From Actinomycetes bacterium (GTDB lineage: Bacteria > Actinomycetota > Coriobacteriia > Anaerosomatales > Anaerosomataceae): DNA of 64,000 bases. The notes under the pieces were generated by a model. It was not told the origin of the DNA and searched no databases. It saw only the letters and a program-made list of their open reading frames with translations. Position numbers and translations under genes: made by a program. This document shows positions 45,015-52,965 of this stretch, one piece after another. The stretch's first letter is position 1. Every line of letters begins with the position of its first letter. The stretch is from NCBI GenBank assembly GCA_021372825.1, contig JAJFTR010000037.1, positions 1 to 64,000 on the forward strand. The letters are read 5' to 3'.

Positions 45015-45818
45015 GTGGGTTTCCTTGCCGAGATGGTGGCTCGTCGCAGCCATCGCATGGCCGAGGAGTACGGCTCTTTGTCCCCGTCGGACCGCGAGCG
45101 GCTTGCCTGCTGCGCACGTCCGCCGCGTCCGTTCGCCTCGGCGCTTCGAACACGTGAGGACGTTGGTCTCATCGCGGAGGTGAAGAAATCATCGCCTTCA
45201 CAGGGAGCCATCGCACCGGAGTGTGAGGCGTCCAAACAAGCGCTGCACTATGAGCGCGGAGGAGCAGCCGCGATCAGCGTGCTTGTCGAACCAGAGGTGT
45301 TCGGCGGAGCGTGGTCCGATCTGTCTGACGTGGCGGACGCGGTGTCAGTGCCCGTGCTCGCGAAGGACTTCGTCGTAGACCCCGTGCAGCTCTTCGCTGC
45401 GCGCGGCCACGGAGCGGATGCCGTGCTGCTGATGGTGAGTGTCCTGGGCCGCGAGGTGGCGTCGTATCTCGATCTTGCGGCGACGCTCGGACTTGAAGGG
45501 CTGGTGGAAGTCCACGACCTGGAAGAGCTCGCCATCGCAGCCGAGGCGGGAGCGGAGCTGGTGGGAGTCAACAGTCGCGACCTGTCCACGCTAGAGATCG
45601 ATCATGCTCGCGCACACCACGTAGCGCGCGCCGCGCACGACGGTGGGCTTGTGGTCGTCGCGGAAAGCGGCGTCGAGCGGCGCTCGGACATCGAGGCGGT
45701 CTCGATGGCAGGCGCCGATGCGGTGCTCGTGGGTACGGCGCTCATGCGCGCGCCGTACCCCGAAGAAGCGGTGGCAGAGTTTATCGGCGTGCCTAAAACG
45801 CGGCTTGGCGAGATGTGA
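45015..45818 (+). CDS. trpC: Indole-3-glycerol phosphate synthase
   Basis: A 267-residue TIM-barrel enzyme closing the indole ring. It has the active-site IAEVKKSSPSQGAIAPE, ISVLVEPEVFGGAWSDL, VLAKDFVVDPVQLFAARGHGADAVLLMVSVL, GLEGLVEVHDLEEL, ELVGVNSRDLSTLEID and VAESGVERRSDIEAVSMAGADAVLVGTALMRAP. The GTG start abuts the trpGD stop, with GGAAGGAGG upstream. Monofunctional: PRAI is encoded separately by trpF. Confidence 0.95.
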   Translation: MGFLAEMVARRSHRMAEEYGSLSPSDRERLACCARPPRPFASALRTREDVGLIAEVKKSSPSQGAIAPECEASKQALHYERGGAAAISVLVEPEVFGGAWSDLSDVADAVSVPVLAKDFVVDPVQLFAARGHGADAVLLMVSVLGREVASYLDLAATLGLEGLVEVHDLEELAIAAEAGAELVGVNSRDLSTLEIDHARAHHVARAAHDGGLVVVAESGVERRSDIEAVSMAGADAVLVGTALMRAPYPEEAVAEFIGVPKTRLGEM

Positions 45819-45829
45819 AGACACAGGCG

Positions 45830-45872
45830 CGGTCTTACTGACCGGCCCAACGGTTCTTGGGGCATGTGCCCC
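45830..45872 (+). other. Two intercistronic hairpins between trpC and trpB2
   Basis: CGGTC (45830-45834) pairs with GACCG (45840-45844) around TTACT, and GGGGC (45859-45863) pairs with GCCCC (45868-45872) around ATGT; the latter is a perfect 14-bp dyad GGGGCATGTGCCCC. No T-run follows, and the second ends just before the GAAGGAG of trpB2. They may affect transcript processing or start-site access. Confidence 0.45.
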
Positions 45873-45890
45873 GAGGGAAGGAGCGAGAAC

Positions 45891-47237
45891 ATGGGTAGCG
45901 ACAAGACACGGTTCGGCCTTGATGAGACGCGGATTCCCGAAGCCTGGTACAACGTGATGCCGGACCTCAAGAACCCGCCGGCGCCGCCGCTTGCACCCGA
46001 CGGCGGACCGGTCACGCCCGAGGACCTCAGCGTGATCTTCCCCATGGAGTGCATCAAGCAGGAGATGTCACCAGACCGTTGGATCGACATTCCCGGGGCT
46101 GTGATCGACGTGTACAAGACGTATCGGCCATCGCCACTTCTGCGTGCACGGCAGCTCGAGCGTGTGTTGGGCCTTCCGGAAGGCGTGAAGATCTTCTACA
46201 AGTATGAGGGTGTGAGTCCGGCGGGTTCGCACAAGCCCAACACCGCCATCCCGCAGGCGTACTACAACAAGGCGGAGGGTATCACCAAGATCTCCACGGA
46301 AACCGGAGCGGGTCAGTGGGGAAGCGCGCTTGCCATCGCGGGAGCGCTCTTCGGCATCGATGTCGAGGTCTTCATGGTGAAGGTGAGCTACGAGCAGAAG
46401 CCGTACCGCCGCATCCTGATGGAGACGTACGGCGCCGCGGTACATTCCTCGCCGACGAATCTCACGGACGCGGGCCGTCACGTACTGGCGATGGATCCGG
46501 ACTCCACGGGTGCTCTCGGCATCGCGATATCTGAGGCGGTAGAGGTCGCCGCCAAGGACCCGAAGACGCACTACTCGCTCGGATCGGTACTCAACCACGT
46601 CTGTCTGCACCAGACCGTCATCGGTCTTGAGGCGATCGAGCAGATGCAGCTGGCCGATGAGGAACCGGACGTCGTCATCGCGTGCGTCGGCGGCGGGTCG
46701 AACTTCGCGGGGCTCGCGTTCCCGTACTACCATCGCAAGCTCGAGGGCAAGAGTCATGCGCGACTCGTCGCAGTCGAGCCCAAGGCATGTCCGTCACTTA
46801 CGGCGGGAGAGTACCGTTACGACCTCGCAGACGAGGCGGGGATGACCCCCCAGCTCCTCATGTACACGCTGGGGCACGATTTCGTCCCCGCAGGCATTCA
46901 TGCGGGCGGTCTGCGCTACCATGGTGATTCACCGCTCGTGAGCCAGCTCGTGCGTGAGGGCGAAGTCGAGGCTGTGGCCGTGGACCAGACCGCGTGTTTC
47001 GCCGCTGCGGTACAGTTCGCCCGGGCAGAAGGTATCTTGCCTGCGCCTGAATCGAGCCATGCGATCCGAACTGCGATCGATGAGGCGCTTGCCGCACAGG
47101 AAGCGGGCGAGGACAAGGTGATCCTTTTCAACCTATCGGGGCACGGCCACTTCGATCTGGCCGCCTACGAGTCGTATCTCTCCGGCAAGCTCAGGGACTT
47201 CGACTATGCGGCGGGTACGGTCTTGCACGAGGAGTAG
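45891..47237 (+). CDS. trpB2: TrpB2-type tryptophan synthase beta-like enzyme
   Basis: A 448-residue PLP fold-type II enzyme of the longer TrpB2 class. The PLP lysine is in SPAGSHKPNTAIPQAYYNKAEG, the phosphate-binding glycines in [23 protein letters not shown], and STETGAGQWGSALAIAGALFGI matches the COMM-domain region. It lacks the HTGAHKINN and GRGDKD motifs of the second beta subunit at 47884. TrpB2 enzymes use indole and serine and usually do not form the tight TrpA complex; serine deaminase activity has been reported for the class. The ATG has GAAGGAGCGAGAAC upstream; the frame is open 27 nt further. Confidence 0.92.
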   Translation: MGSDKTRFGLDETRIPEAWYNVMPDLKNPPAPPLAPDGGPVTPEDLSVIFPMECIKQEMSPDRWIDIPGAVIDVYKTYRPSPLLRARQLERVLGLPEGVKIFYKYEGVSPAGSHKPNTAIPQAYYNKAEGITKISTETGAGQWGSALAIAGALFGIDVEVFMVKVSYEQKPYRRILMETYGAAVHSSPTNLTDAGRHVLAMDPDSTGALGIAISEAVEVAAKDPKTHYSLGSVLNHVCLHQTVIGLEAIEQMQLADEEPDVVIACVGGGSNFAGLAFPYYHRKLEGKSHARLVAVEPKACPSLTAGEYRYDLADEAGMTPQLLMYTLGHDFVPAGIHAGGLRYHGDSPLVSQLVREGEVEAVAVDQTACFAAAVQFARAEGILPAPESSHAIRTAIDEALAAQEAGEDKVILFNLSGHGHFDLAAYESYLSGKLRDFDYAAGTVLHEE

Positions 47238-47243
47238 CGACAC

Positions 47244-47891
47244 GTGATGCGGACGCGCGTGAAGATCTGCGGTATCACGAATCCGACGGACGCGGAAGCC
47301 GCCGTCGAGGCGGGCGCCGATGCCCTTGGGGTCGTGCTCGCGCCTGGCAGACGGCAGGTCGGCATCGAGCAGGCCTCCTGGGCGCTTCGGGATGTGCCGC
47401 CTTTTGTCGCGCGCGTCGGCGTGTTCGTGGACGCCGAGCCCGCCTTCATCGCCGATGCCGTCGCCGAGCTCGGCCTCGCCGCCGTGCAATTCCACGGCCG
47501 TGAGAGTGCTTCTGCGTGCGCGAATGCGCCGGCGCCTGTGATAAAGGCTTTCAGGGCAGGTCCGGGTCGTGCGCTCAGCGACCTTGCGCCCTACCGCGAT
47601 GCGGTCGCCTGCATACTGCTCGACACCTACGCGCCCGACATGCACGGGGGCACTGGCCGCACGTTCGAGTGGTCGGCATACGCCGATGTCGTGCCTACGG
47701 AGACACGGCTCGTCTTGGCGGGAGGACTCACCGCAGACAATGTCGGTACGGCGATCAAGGCCCTCCGCCCGTTCGCTGTCGACGTCTCCTCGGGGGTCGA
47801 GTCATCCCCCGGAGTGAAGGACCCCGCGCTCATGAGCGCTTTCGTCGCCGCAGTCGCTGCGGCAGATCAGGAGGTAAGAACCCATGGCTGA
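47244..47891 (+). CDS. trpF: Phosphoribosylanthranilate isomerase
   Basis: A 215-residue TIM barrel catalysing the Amadori rearrangement of PRA. The catalytic Cys is in [17 protein letters not shown] and the Asp in [58 protein letters not shown] carries the phosphate loop. A GTG at 47244 is 9 nt after AGGAG (ATG at 47247 is the alternative). It ends 8 nt inside trpB. Its presence makes a bifunctional PriA unnecessary. Confidence 0.94.
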   Translation: MMRTRVKICGITNPTDAEAAVEAGADALGVVLAPGRRQVGIEQASWALRDVPPFVARVGVFVDAEPAFIADAVAELGLAAVQFHGRESASACANAPAPVIKAFRAGPGRALSDLAPYRDAVACILLDTYAPDMHGGTGRTFEWSAYADVVPTETRLVLAGGLTADNVGTAIKALRPFAVDVSSGVESSPGVKDPALMSAFVAAVAAADQEVRTHG

Positions 47892-49122
47892 CGTGTTGCT
47901 GCCATCCGCTGATGACGCGTATTCGAGCCCGGATGCGCAGGGCTTCTATGGCGCCTACGGGGGTACGTTCGTGCCCGAGACGGTGATGCCGGTCCTCGCT
48001 GAGCTCGAGGCTGCGTATCGGGAGGCGCAGGCCGATCCTTCGTTCGCCGAGGAGCTTTCGCTCCTGCTCACCGATTATGTCGGCAGGCCGTCGCCTTTGT
48101 ATCGTGCGGACAGGCTGGCACAAGCGGCCGGTCTTGGGGCTGTCTATCTCAAACGTGAGGACCTCGACCACACGGGTGCGCACAAGATCAACAACACGCT
48201 GGGGCAATGTCTGCTCGCGAAGCGGATGGGTAAGCACCGCGTGATCGCCGAGACCGGTGCGGGCCAACATGGCGTCGCTACTGCGACGACAGCCGCCTTG
48301 ATGGGCCTCGAGTGCGCGGTCTTCATGGGTACCGAGGACATCCGCAGGCAATCACTCAACGTGTACAAGATGCGGTTGCTCGGCGCCGAGGTCGTGCCCG
48401 TGGCGGAGGGTACCGGCACTCTTGCCGACGCGGTCACGGCGGCTTTGCGTCACTGGGTGGAGCGCGTGCGCGACACCTTCTACGTGATCGGTTCGGTAGT
48501 GGGTCCGCATCCCTATCCCCAGATCGTACGCGACTTCCAGTCCGTCATCGGCAAAGAGACGATCGCACAGATCGCCGAGAAAGCGATCCCGCAGGTCGAC
48601 GCGGTCGTGGCGTGCGTCGGAGGCGGGAGCAACGCCGCAGGCATGTTCTACCCGTTCATCCACGACGTTCCCGCTGCCGATCGCCCGCTTCTCATCGGCG
48701 CGGAGGCGGCGGGACTCGGGCTGGATACCGGCAAGCACGGAGCTGCTCTCACCAAAGGGACCCCTGGTGTGCTCCACGGGTTCTATAGCTACGTCCTTCA
48801 GGATGACGCAGGCAACCCACGCGAGGCGTATTCCATCTCGGCCGGGCTCGACTACCCGGGAGTGGGGCCCGAGCACAGCTTCTTCAAAGACCAAGGTCTT
48901 GTGCGCTACGAGGCGGTCACAGATACGGAGGCCCTGGAGGCCTTTGCGCTGCTCACCCGGACAGAAGGCATCATCCCGGCGATCGAATCGTCGCACGCGC
49001 TCGCTCTCTTGCCCCGGCTCGCAAAGGAGCTGGGCCCCGAGGCGGTGGTGATCGTGAACGTCTCGGGGAGAGGCGACAAGGACATGGACATCGTACGGGA
49101 GGCGGGCCTTGGTATCGACTGA
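47884..49122 (+). CDS. trpB: Tryptophan synthase beta chain (TrpB1)
   Basis: A 412-residue canonical beta subunit. It begins [26 protein letters not shown], has the PLP lysine in [22 protein letters not shown] and the catalytic Glu in [22 protein letters not shown], then [16 protein letters not shown], and the C-terminal [15 protein letters not shown]. Overlaps trpF by 8 nt and trpA by 14 nt, indicating tight coupling with its alpha partner. Confidence 0.96.
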   Translation: MADVLLPSADDAYSSPDAQGFYGAYGGTFVPETVMPVLAELEAAYREAQADPSFAEELSLLLTDYVGRPSPLYRADRLAQAAGLGAVYLKREDLDHTGAHKINNTLGQCLLAKRMGKHRVIAETGAGQHGVATATTAALMGLECAVFMGTEDIRRQSLNVYKMRLLGAEVVPVAEGTGTLADAVTAALRHWVERVRDTFYVIGSVVGPHPYPQIVRDFQSVIGKETIAQIAEKAIPQVDAVVACVGGGSNAAGMFYPFIHDVPAADRPLLIGAEAAGLGLDTGKHGAALTKGTPGVLHGFYSYVLQDDAGNPREAYSISAGLDYPGVGPEHSFFKDQGLVRYEAVTDTEALEAFALLTRTEGIIPAIESSHALALLPRLAKELGPEAVVIVNVSGRGDKDMDIVREAGLGID

Positions 49123-49921
49123 CGTCGAGAGAGGGCTCGGCCGTGGCTTCGCGCGCGGCCACGCCGCTCTGGTCGCGTACGTGATGGCGGGCTACCCGGA
49201 CCGGGCATCCTCGCACGAGGCGCTCTCGGCGCTCGTCAGCGGAGGTGCGGATGTGATCGAACTCGGCGTCCCGTACGCCGATCCGGTCGCCGATGGTCCC
49301 GTCATCGCCTCGGCAGGCCGCCACGCGCTCGCCAGCGGTTTCGGGCTGGCGGAGGCCATCGAACTCGCCGCGGAGTTCTCGGCTGCGTGCCCCGAGGCCC
49401 CGCCGATAGCGCTCATGACCTACGTGAACCCGCTACTGCGCAGAGGTTTCGAGCGGGCGGCCTCCGAGGCGGCTGAGGCAGGGGTCTCCGGTTTCATCGT
49501 GCCCGATTTGCCACCGGATCAGCCCTTCGCGCAGAAGTGGCGGTCTGCGTGCGAGGCGCACGGCCTTGACACCGTCTTCTTGGCCGCGCCGACCTCTACT
49601 CCTGCCAGGCTTGAGGCAGTGGGTGCCTGTTCCAGCGGGTTCGTGTACCTGGTCTCGTCGCTGGGCGTGACCGGTGAGAGAGCGACACTCGCGGAAGATC
49701 TGCCATCACTTGTCGCCACGATGCGTGAGTACACGACGCTGCCCGTCGCCGTCGGCTTCGGGGTCAGTAAGCCCGAGCAGGCCGCGAAGGTCGCTCGTGT
49801 CGCGGAAGGCGTCGTGGTGGGGAGCGCGTTGGTGCGGCGCCAGCACGACGCGGGTTCTCTTGAGCGTCAGGTCCGGCAGATTGCGGAGGCCGTGCACGCG
49901 GTACCGATCAGCCCGCGCTGA
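49109..49921 (+). CDS. trpA: Tryptophan synthase alpha chain
   Basis: A 270-residue TIM barrel cleaving indole-3-glycerol phosphate. The catalytic Glu and Asp lie in [58 protein letters not shown] and [14 protein letters not shown] complete the signature, with the phosphate loop [17 protein letters not shown]. The only suitable start is TTG at 49109, preceded by GGGAGGCGGGCC inside trpB. Its last 14 nt overlap the end of the convergent DUF2207 gene. Confidence 0.95.
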   Translation: MVSTDVERGLGRGFARGHAALVAYVMAGYPDRASSHEALSALVSGGADVIELGVPYADPVADGPVIASAGRHALASGFGLAEAIELAAEFSAACPEAPPIALMTYVNPLLRRGFERAASEAAEAGVSGFIVPDLPPDQPFAQKWRSACEAHGLDTVFLAAPTSTPARLEAVGACSSGFVYLVSSLGVTGERATLAEDLPSLVATMREYTTLPVAVGFGVSKPEQAAKVARVAEGVVVGSALVRRQHDAGSLERQVRQIAEAVHAVPISPR

Positions 49922-51740
49922 CCCCTCCACCGCCTCCACCGCCTCCACCTCCGCCCGAGAAGCCGCCGCCGCCTCCCGAGGAGCTCGACATCTGGCTGGA
50001 GGCCACGTGCGCTGCGGAGGCGAAACCCGACGTGAACGCCGTCGCGGGCGAGACGTTGCCGTGCGTAGGCGTCACCCACCACATCGTGCGAGCCAGGGCG
50101 GGGTCGGAGACGATCTCAGGCACCTTGACCCTCATCGCCTTGATGACCTCCTCGGCGATACCGAAGACCACCGCCATCACCAAGAAGTGCTCCCACAAGA
50201 CGATATGTGTGGGCGGAGCCTCCTCCAGACGGCTGAAGTCACGGAGGTAGTCCCGCAGTCCACGGTACTTCGCATACAGCTCGTTGGCGGCCGGCGCACG
50301 TCTGGGCATCTGGGTCCCGAGGACCGCGATACCGATCGCACACGGGATCCCCACCACGAGCGGAAGCGGCGTTTCAGCGATGCGTACCGAGAAGAACGCG
50401 GCTACTGCGACGAGGACCGCCACCGCGATGAACACCCACTTGAGGGTACTGCCGGTCTTCTCGAAGAAACCCCTTGCGTCCGCTTCGGCCGCTACGGCGT
50501 TCTTCCACTCGGTCATGCCGCTTGTGAACGTCTGCGGCCGCGCTTTGGCGGCAGCCTCGAGTTCGCCGATCGTGAGCGTGTCCCCCCGTGCGATCGTCGT
50601 GAACAGAAACGACACGAACTGCTGCTCGAAGGGCTGCAGCGATGGGACCTTCGAGGGGTCGAGTGTCATCTTGTATGTGGTCTCGGTCTTGCGGCCGAGA
50701 AGCGTGTTCTTTGTCTCGGTCACCGGCTCTACCGTGATGATCCCGCGGTTGGAGAGGTCCATCAAGGTCGCCACGGTCTCCTCATCGCCGATGGTGCCGA
50801 ACCGCCAAAGCGCGCCCACGAGCGCAGGCGGCAGATCGCTTGGCAGCTCACGGAAATACCCGCCAGGGTATGAGGAGTCTCGCTCTTTGCCGTGCCTCAG
50901 CCACAGGACGAAGGCGCCTGCAAGAGCGAGAAGGGGCAGGCCGATCCCTAGCACGTACCCCAGCGTCACGACGGTGCGCGCCTGGCGGCGCTGCGCGTTC
51001 GCCTCTTCGGCCCAGCGAGCCTCCTCGGCGAGCACGTCGGCCGCGCGAGGCGCCGAGATGAGGGGCGCCTGAGGCAGTCCCTCGGCGGGGAACAGCACCC
51101 GCGGCTCAACGAAAGTGTAGGGGGGAAGGTCATCCACTTCGACCTCGACCAGTCCGCCGTCTTTCGGGTAGACGGTACCTTGCAGTGGACCGTGCGCCCA
51201 TGCTTTCACATCGGCGGCGGTGTACTCCTGAGGCAGGTGGATGCGGATCGAGACGTGCCCGACGCCCACTTCTGACTCGTCGCCGACGAACTGCCAGTAG
51301 AGCTCGGCCGTATCGGTGTACCGTTTGGCTGCTCCTCTGGCGCGATACTCGATCACGAAAGTCGCCTGGGCGTTGGACGTCGAGTGGAAGAGCTTCACAG
51401 ATACGGCATCGCCCTCATCGACCACGACATAGGTGCCCGGTCCCTCGCCTTCGGTCTCGGCGCGCCGATACTCCCCGGACGGGCCCATGACCGAGATGAT
51501 CTCGATGCCATCAGAACCTGCCGTGTTCATCTTCCATTGGACCCACGAGAAGTCTCCGGAGAAGTCGAACGTCCGGGATTCGACCACACGCACATTGCCG
51601 TCAGGCTCCACGTACGCATCGATGCTCACCTGAGGCATCGAATACGACTTGGCATCCGCGCTGTTCGCGGGCATCAGCACTGCGAAGAGCGTGACAAGCA
51701 GGACACAGCACACCAGGGTGACTCTTACGTACCGTGACAC
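49908..51740 (-). CDS. DUF2207-type membrane protein with poly-Gly tail
   Basis: A 610-residue protein. An N-terminal signal peptide (about 1-28) leads to an extracytoplasmic beta-rich domain (VSIDAYVEPDGNVRVVESRTFDFSGDFSWVQWKM) of the DUF2207 type. A membrane helix lies around residues 262-285 (TLGYVLGIGLPLLALAGAFVLWL). A cytoplasmic winged-helix-like part (LWRFGTIGDEETVATLMDLSNRGIITVEPV) follows, then two more helices (about 450-490). The C-terminus is an almost pure Gly/Ser tail, typical of the family. The GTG start has an excellent AAGGAGGCGCT. It is the third gene of the minus-strand unit begun by the selenoprotein. Function unknown. Confidence 0.8.
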   Translation of the reverse strand: MSRYVRVTLVCCVLLVTLFAVLMPANSADAKSYSMPQVSIDAYVEPDGNVRVVESRTFDFSGDFSWVQWKMNTAGSDGIEIISVMGPSGEYRRAETEGEGPGTYVVVDEGDAVSVKLFHSTSNAQATFVIEYRARGAAKRYTDTAELYWQFVGDESEVGVGHVSIRIHLPQEYTAADVKAWAHGPLQGTVYPKDGGLVEVEVDDLPPYTFVEPRVLFPAEGLPQAPLISAPRAADVLAEEARWAEEANAQRRQARTVVTLGYVLGIGLPLLALAGAFVLWLRHGKERDSSYPGGYFRELPSDLPPALVGALWRFGTIGDEETVATLMDLSNRGIITVEPVTETKNTLLGRKTETTYKMTLDPSKVPSLQPFEQQFVSFLFTTIARGDTLTIGELEAAAKARPQTFTSGMTEWKNAVAAEADARGFFEKTGSTLKWVFIAVAVLVAVAAFFSVRIAETPLPLVVGIPCAIGIAVLGTQMPRRAPAANELYAKYRGLRDYLRDFSRLEEAPPTHIVLWEHFLVMAVVFGIAEEVIKAMRVKVPEIVSDPALARTMWWVTPTHGNVSPATAFTSGFASAAHVASSQMSSSSGGGGGFSGGGGGGGGGGGVSAG

Positions 51741-51775
51741 AGCGCCTCCTTGTATACGTGAGCTTGTCTTCGGCA

Positions 51776-52408
51776 TCAGAAGTCGAATCGATCGTGGTCG
51801 CGCTCCTGCTCGACGTTGGCCGCCACCGCGTACATCAAGCTCTGCAGGATCGGCTCTTGATCGGGCCGCGCCCACGCGCGCTGCCATATGTCATAGGCCT
51901 CCGCATACCAGGCTTCCTCAAGATAGGTGAGCCACTCGGTGTTCCACACGTCACCGTGGCCACCGTAACCGCCCTTGGTGTAGATACCGGCGCGGTCGAA
52001 CTCCTCGGCCACCTTGTCGAGCAGACCGACCATAGGTGCGTCGCCGTATGGTGCGAGCCGGTTGAAGATGTCCACCAGGTACACATCTTGCCACTGCGTC
52101 GCCCTCAGAAAGTCACCCGAGAAGCCTGGTGCGTCCGAGTACAGCGCGCGGACGCCAAGTGACTTCACGTGGCTGAGCCCCATTTTCTTGTCGGCCGGCC
52201 ATAGCTGGACGTAACCGTTGGAGTCGAGCCACTCGATGGTCACGAGCATGAGGCCCTTGCACCATGACCGACAGTCGACCTTGGTACCCTGCGGCGTCCG
52301 CACGCCGAAGTAGAGCCCGCCGCCAGGGGCGATCAGACGGCCTCCACACAGGTAACACTTCGCTGCAGCCGAGAACTCGATGCCGTTGGGTGTCTGGATG
52401 TCGGTCAT
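51776..52408 (-). CDS. Unknown protein with CxxC...CxxxC motif
   Basis: A 210-residue protein of no family I recognise. The N-terminus has four cysteines arranged as KCYLCGG (Cys18, Cys21) and VDCRSWCKG (Cys46, Cys50), which suggests a zinc ribbon or a redox site. The rest is acidic and rich in Trp/Tyr (YVQLWPADKKMG, EEAWYAEAYDIWQRAWARP) without signal peptide or membrane segment. The start after GGGGGGAAGACG is favoured over an upstream open frame. It begins 22 nt after the selenoprotein stop and is followed 35 nt later by the DUF2207 gene, so all three are probably co-transcribed. Confidence 0.65.
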   Translation of the reverse strand: MTDIQTPNGIEFSAAAKCYLCGGRLIAPGGGLYFGVRTPQGTKVDCRSWCKGLMLVTIEWLDSNGYVQLWPADKKMGLSHVKSLGVRALYSDAPGFSGDFLRATQWQDVYLVDIFNRLAPYGDAPMVGLLDKVAEEFDRAGIYTKGGYGGHGDVWNTEWLTYLEEAWYAEAYDIWQRAWARPDQEPILQSLMYAVAANVEQERDHDRFDF

Positions 52409-52430
52409 CGTCTTCCCCCCTGCTCGCGAC

Positions 52431-52817
52431 TCACTTGAGCGCGTCGAGCTCCTTACGCAGACGGTCTTCTGGCAGGGCCCCTGCCTCCATGAGTGCGACG
52501 CTCCCATCTGCGTTCACGAACACGAACGTCGGGACGTACTTGGCGCCGAGCTTGTTGGCGAGCTCCTGCCCCTCGGTGCTGGTGTCTACGTTGTACAAAC
52601 GGAACTCCACTTTTCCCTCATACTCTGGCTTGAGCCTGTCGACCACAGGCTTGACTTCCTTGCAGGAGGGTCACCAATCCGTGTAGAGCTCCACCATCAC
52701 GGGCGTGCCGTTGGTGGGGACCTGCGCCGTGGAACCTCCACCCGAGCTCGAACAGCCCCCAAGGGGTGTGAGCGCCAGTCCTACGAGCAGAGCGATGATC
52801 GCTGCGCGCCATGCCAT
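52431..52817 (-). CDS. Selenocysteine-containing thioredoxin-like lipoprotein
   Basis: A 128-residue protein if the UGA at 52671-52673 is read as selenocysteine (residue 49). Residues 1-22 are a lipoprotein signal (MAWRAAIIALLVGLALTPLGGC, lipobox Cys22). After a Ser/Gly linker comes a thioredoxin fold: PVMVELYTDW-U-PSCKEVKP, i.e. a WUxxC in place of WCxxC, then VVDRLKPEYEG, VEFRLYNVDTSTEGQELA and the cis-Pro loop KYVPTFVFVNADGS. No frameshift is needed; the frame is open on both sides of this single UGA, and a SECIS-like hairpin lies 20 nt downstream. The ATG has GGAGGACCAC upstream. Probably a thiol:disulfide reductase on the outer face of the membrane. Partners: the Cys-motif protein and DUF2207 protein downstream. 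Confidence 0.88.
52633..52651 (-). promoter_or_regulatory. Bacterial SECIS element
   Basis: On the coding (minus) strand AGCCTGT pairs perfectly with ACAGGCT across the loop GGTCG. The stem begins 20 nt after the UGA codon and the loop is 27-31 nt after it. Bacterial SECIS elements lie within the coding region just downstream of the UGA and carry a G-rich apical loop; the E. coli fdhF element has GGUC in its loop, as here. SelB and tRNA-Sec genes are not in this window. Confidence 0.85.
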
Positions 52818-52846
52818 GTGGTCCTCCGTTCGTTGGTCACCGAACT

Positions 52847-52852
52847 AGTATA
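52847..52852 (-). promoter_or_regulatory. Possible -10 of the selenoprotein unit
   Basis: TATACT on the minus strand is a near-consensus -10, 30 nt before the selenoprotein start. No good -35 is visible at the expected distance. The rest of the 148-nt gap to nadE holds no other feature I can support; TAGACT at 52912-52917 might be a -10 for nadE. Confidence 0.35.
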
Positions 52853-52965
52853 TGCCCCGCGCGCCTTGGTGGGCGCCCTGAGAGTCTCATACCTGCGCAA
52901 CGACCTTGCGCTAGACTGACTACCGAGGGGGCCAGCCACCCCAGCCGCGTGTGGAAGGATCCGTG

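Noticed and set aside
49921-49980. Short repeat of CCGCCTCCACC type resembling a microsatellite or CRISPR remnant
   Set aside because: It is the coding sequence of the poly-Gly tail of the minus-strand DUF2207 protein.
52431-52646. A 71-residue stand-alone thioredoxin fragment starting at a GTG
   Set aside because: It lacks the active-site motif and a ribosome binding site, and the sequence upstream of the UGA continues the thioredoxin fold in the same frame with a signal peptide and SECIS-like hairpin. Selenocysteine read-through explains it better.
52431-52817. Pseudogene interpretation of the UGA-containing gene
   Set aside because: A random nonsense mutation would not be expected precisely at the redox Cys together with a perfect SECIS-like hairpin, and the frame is otherwise undamaged.
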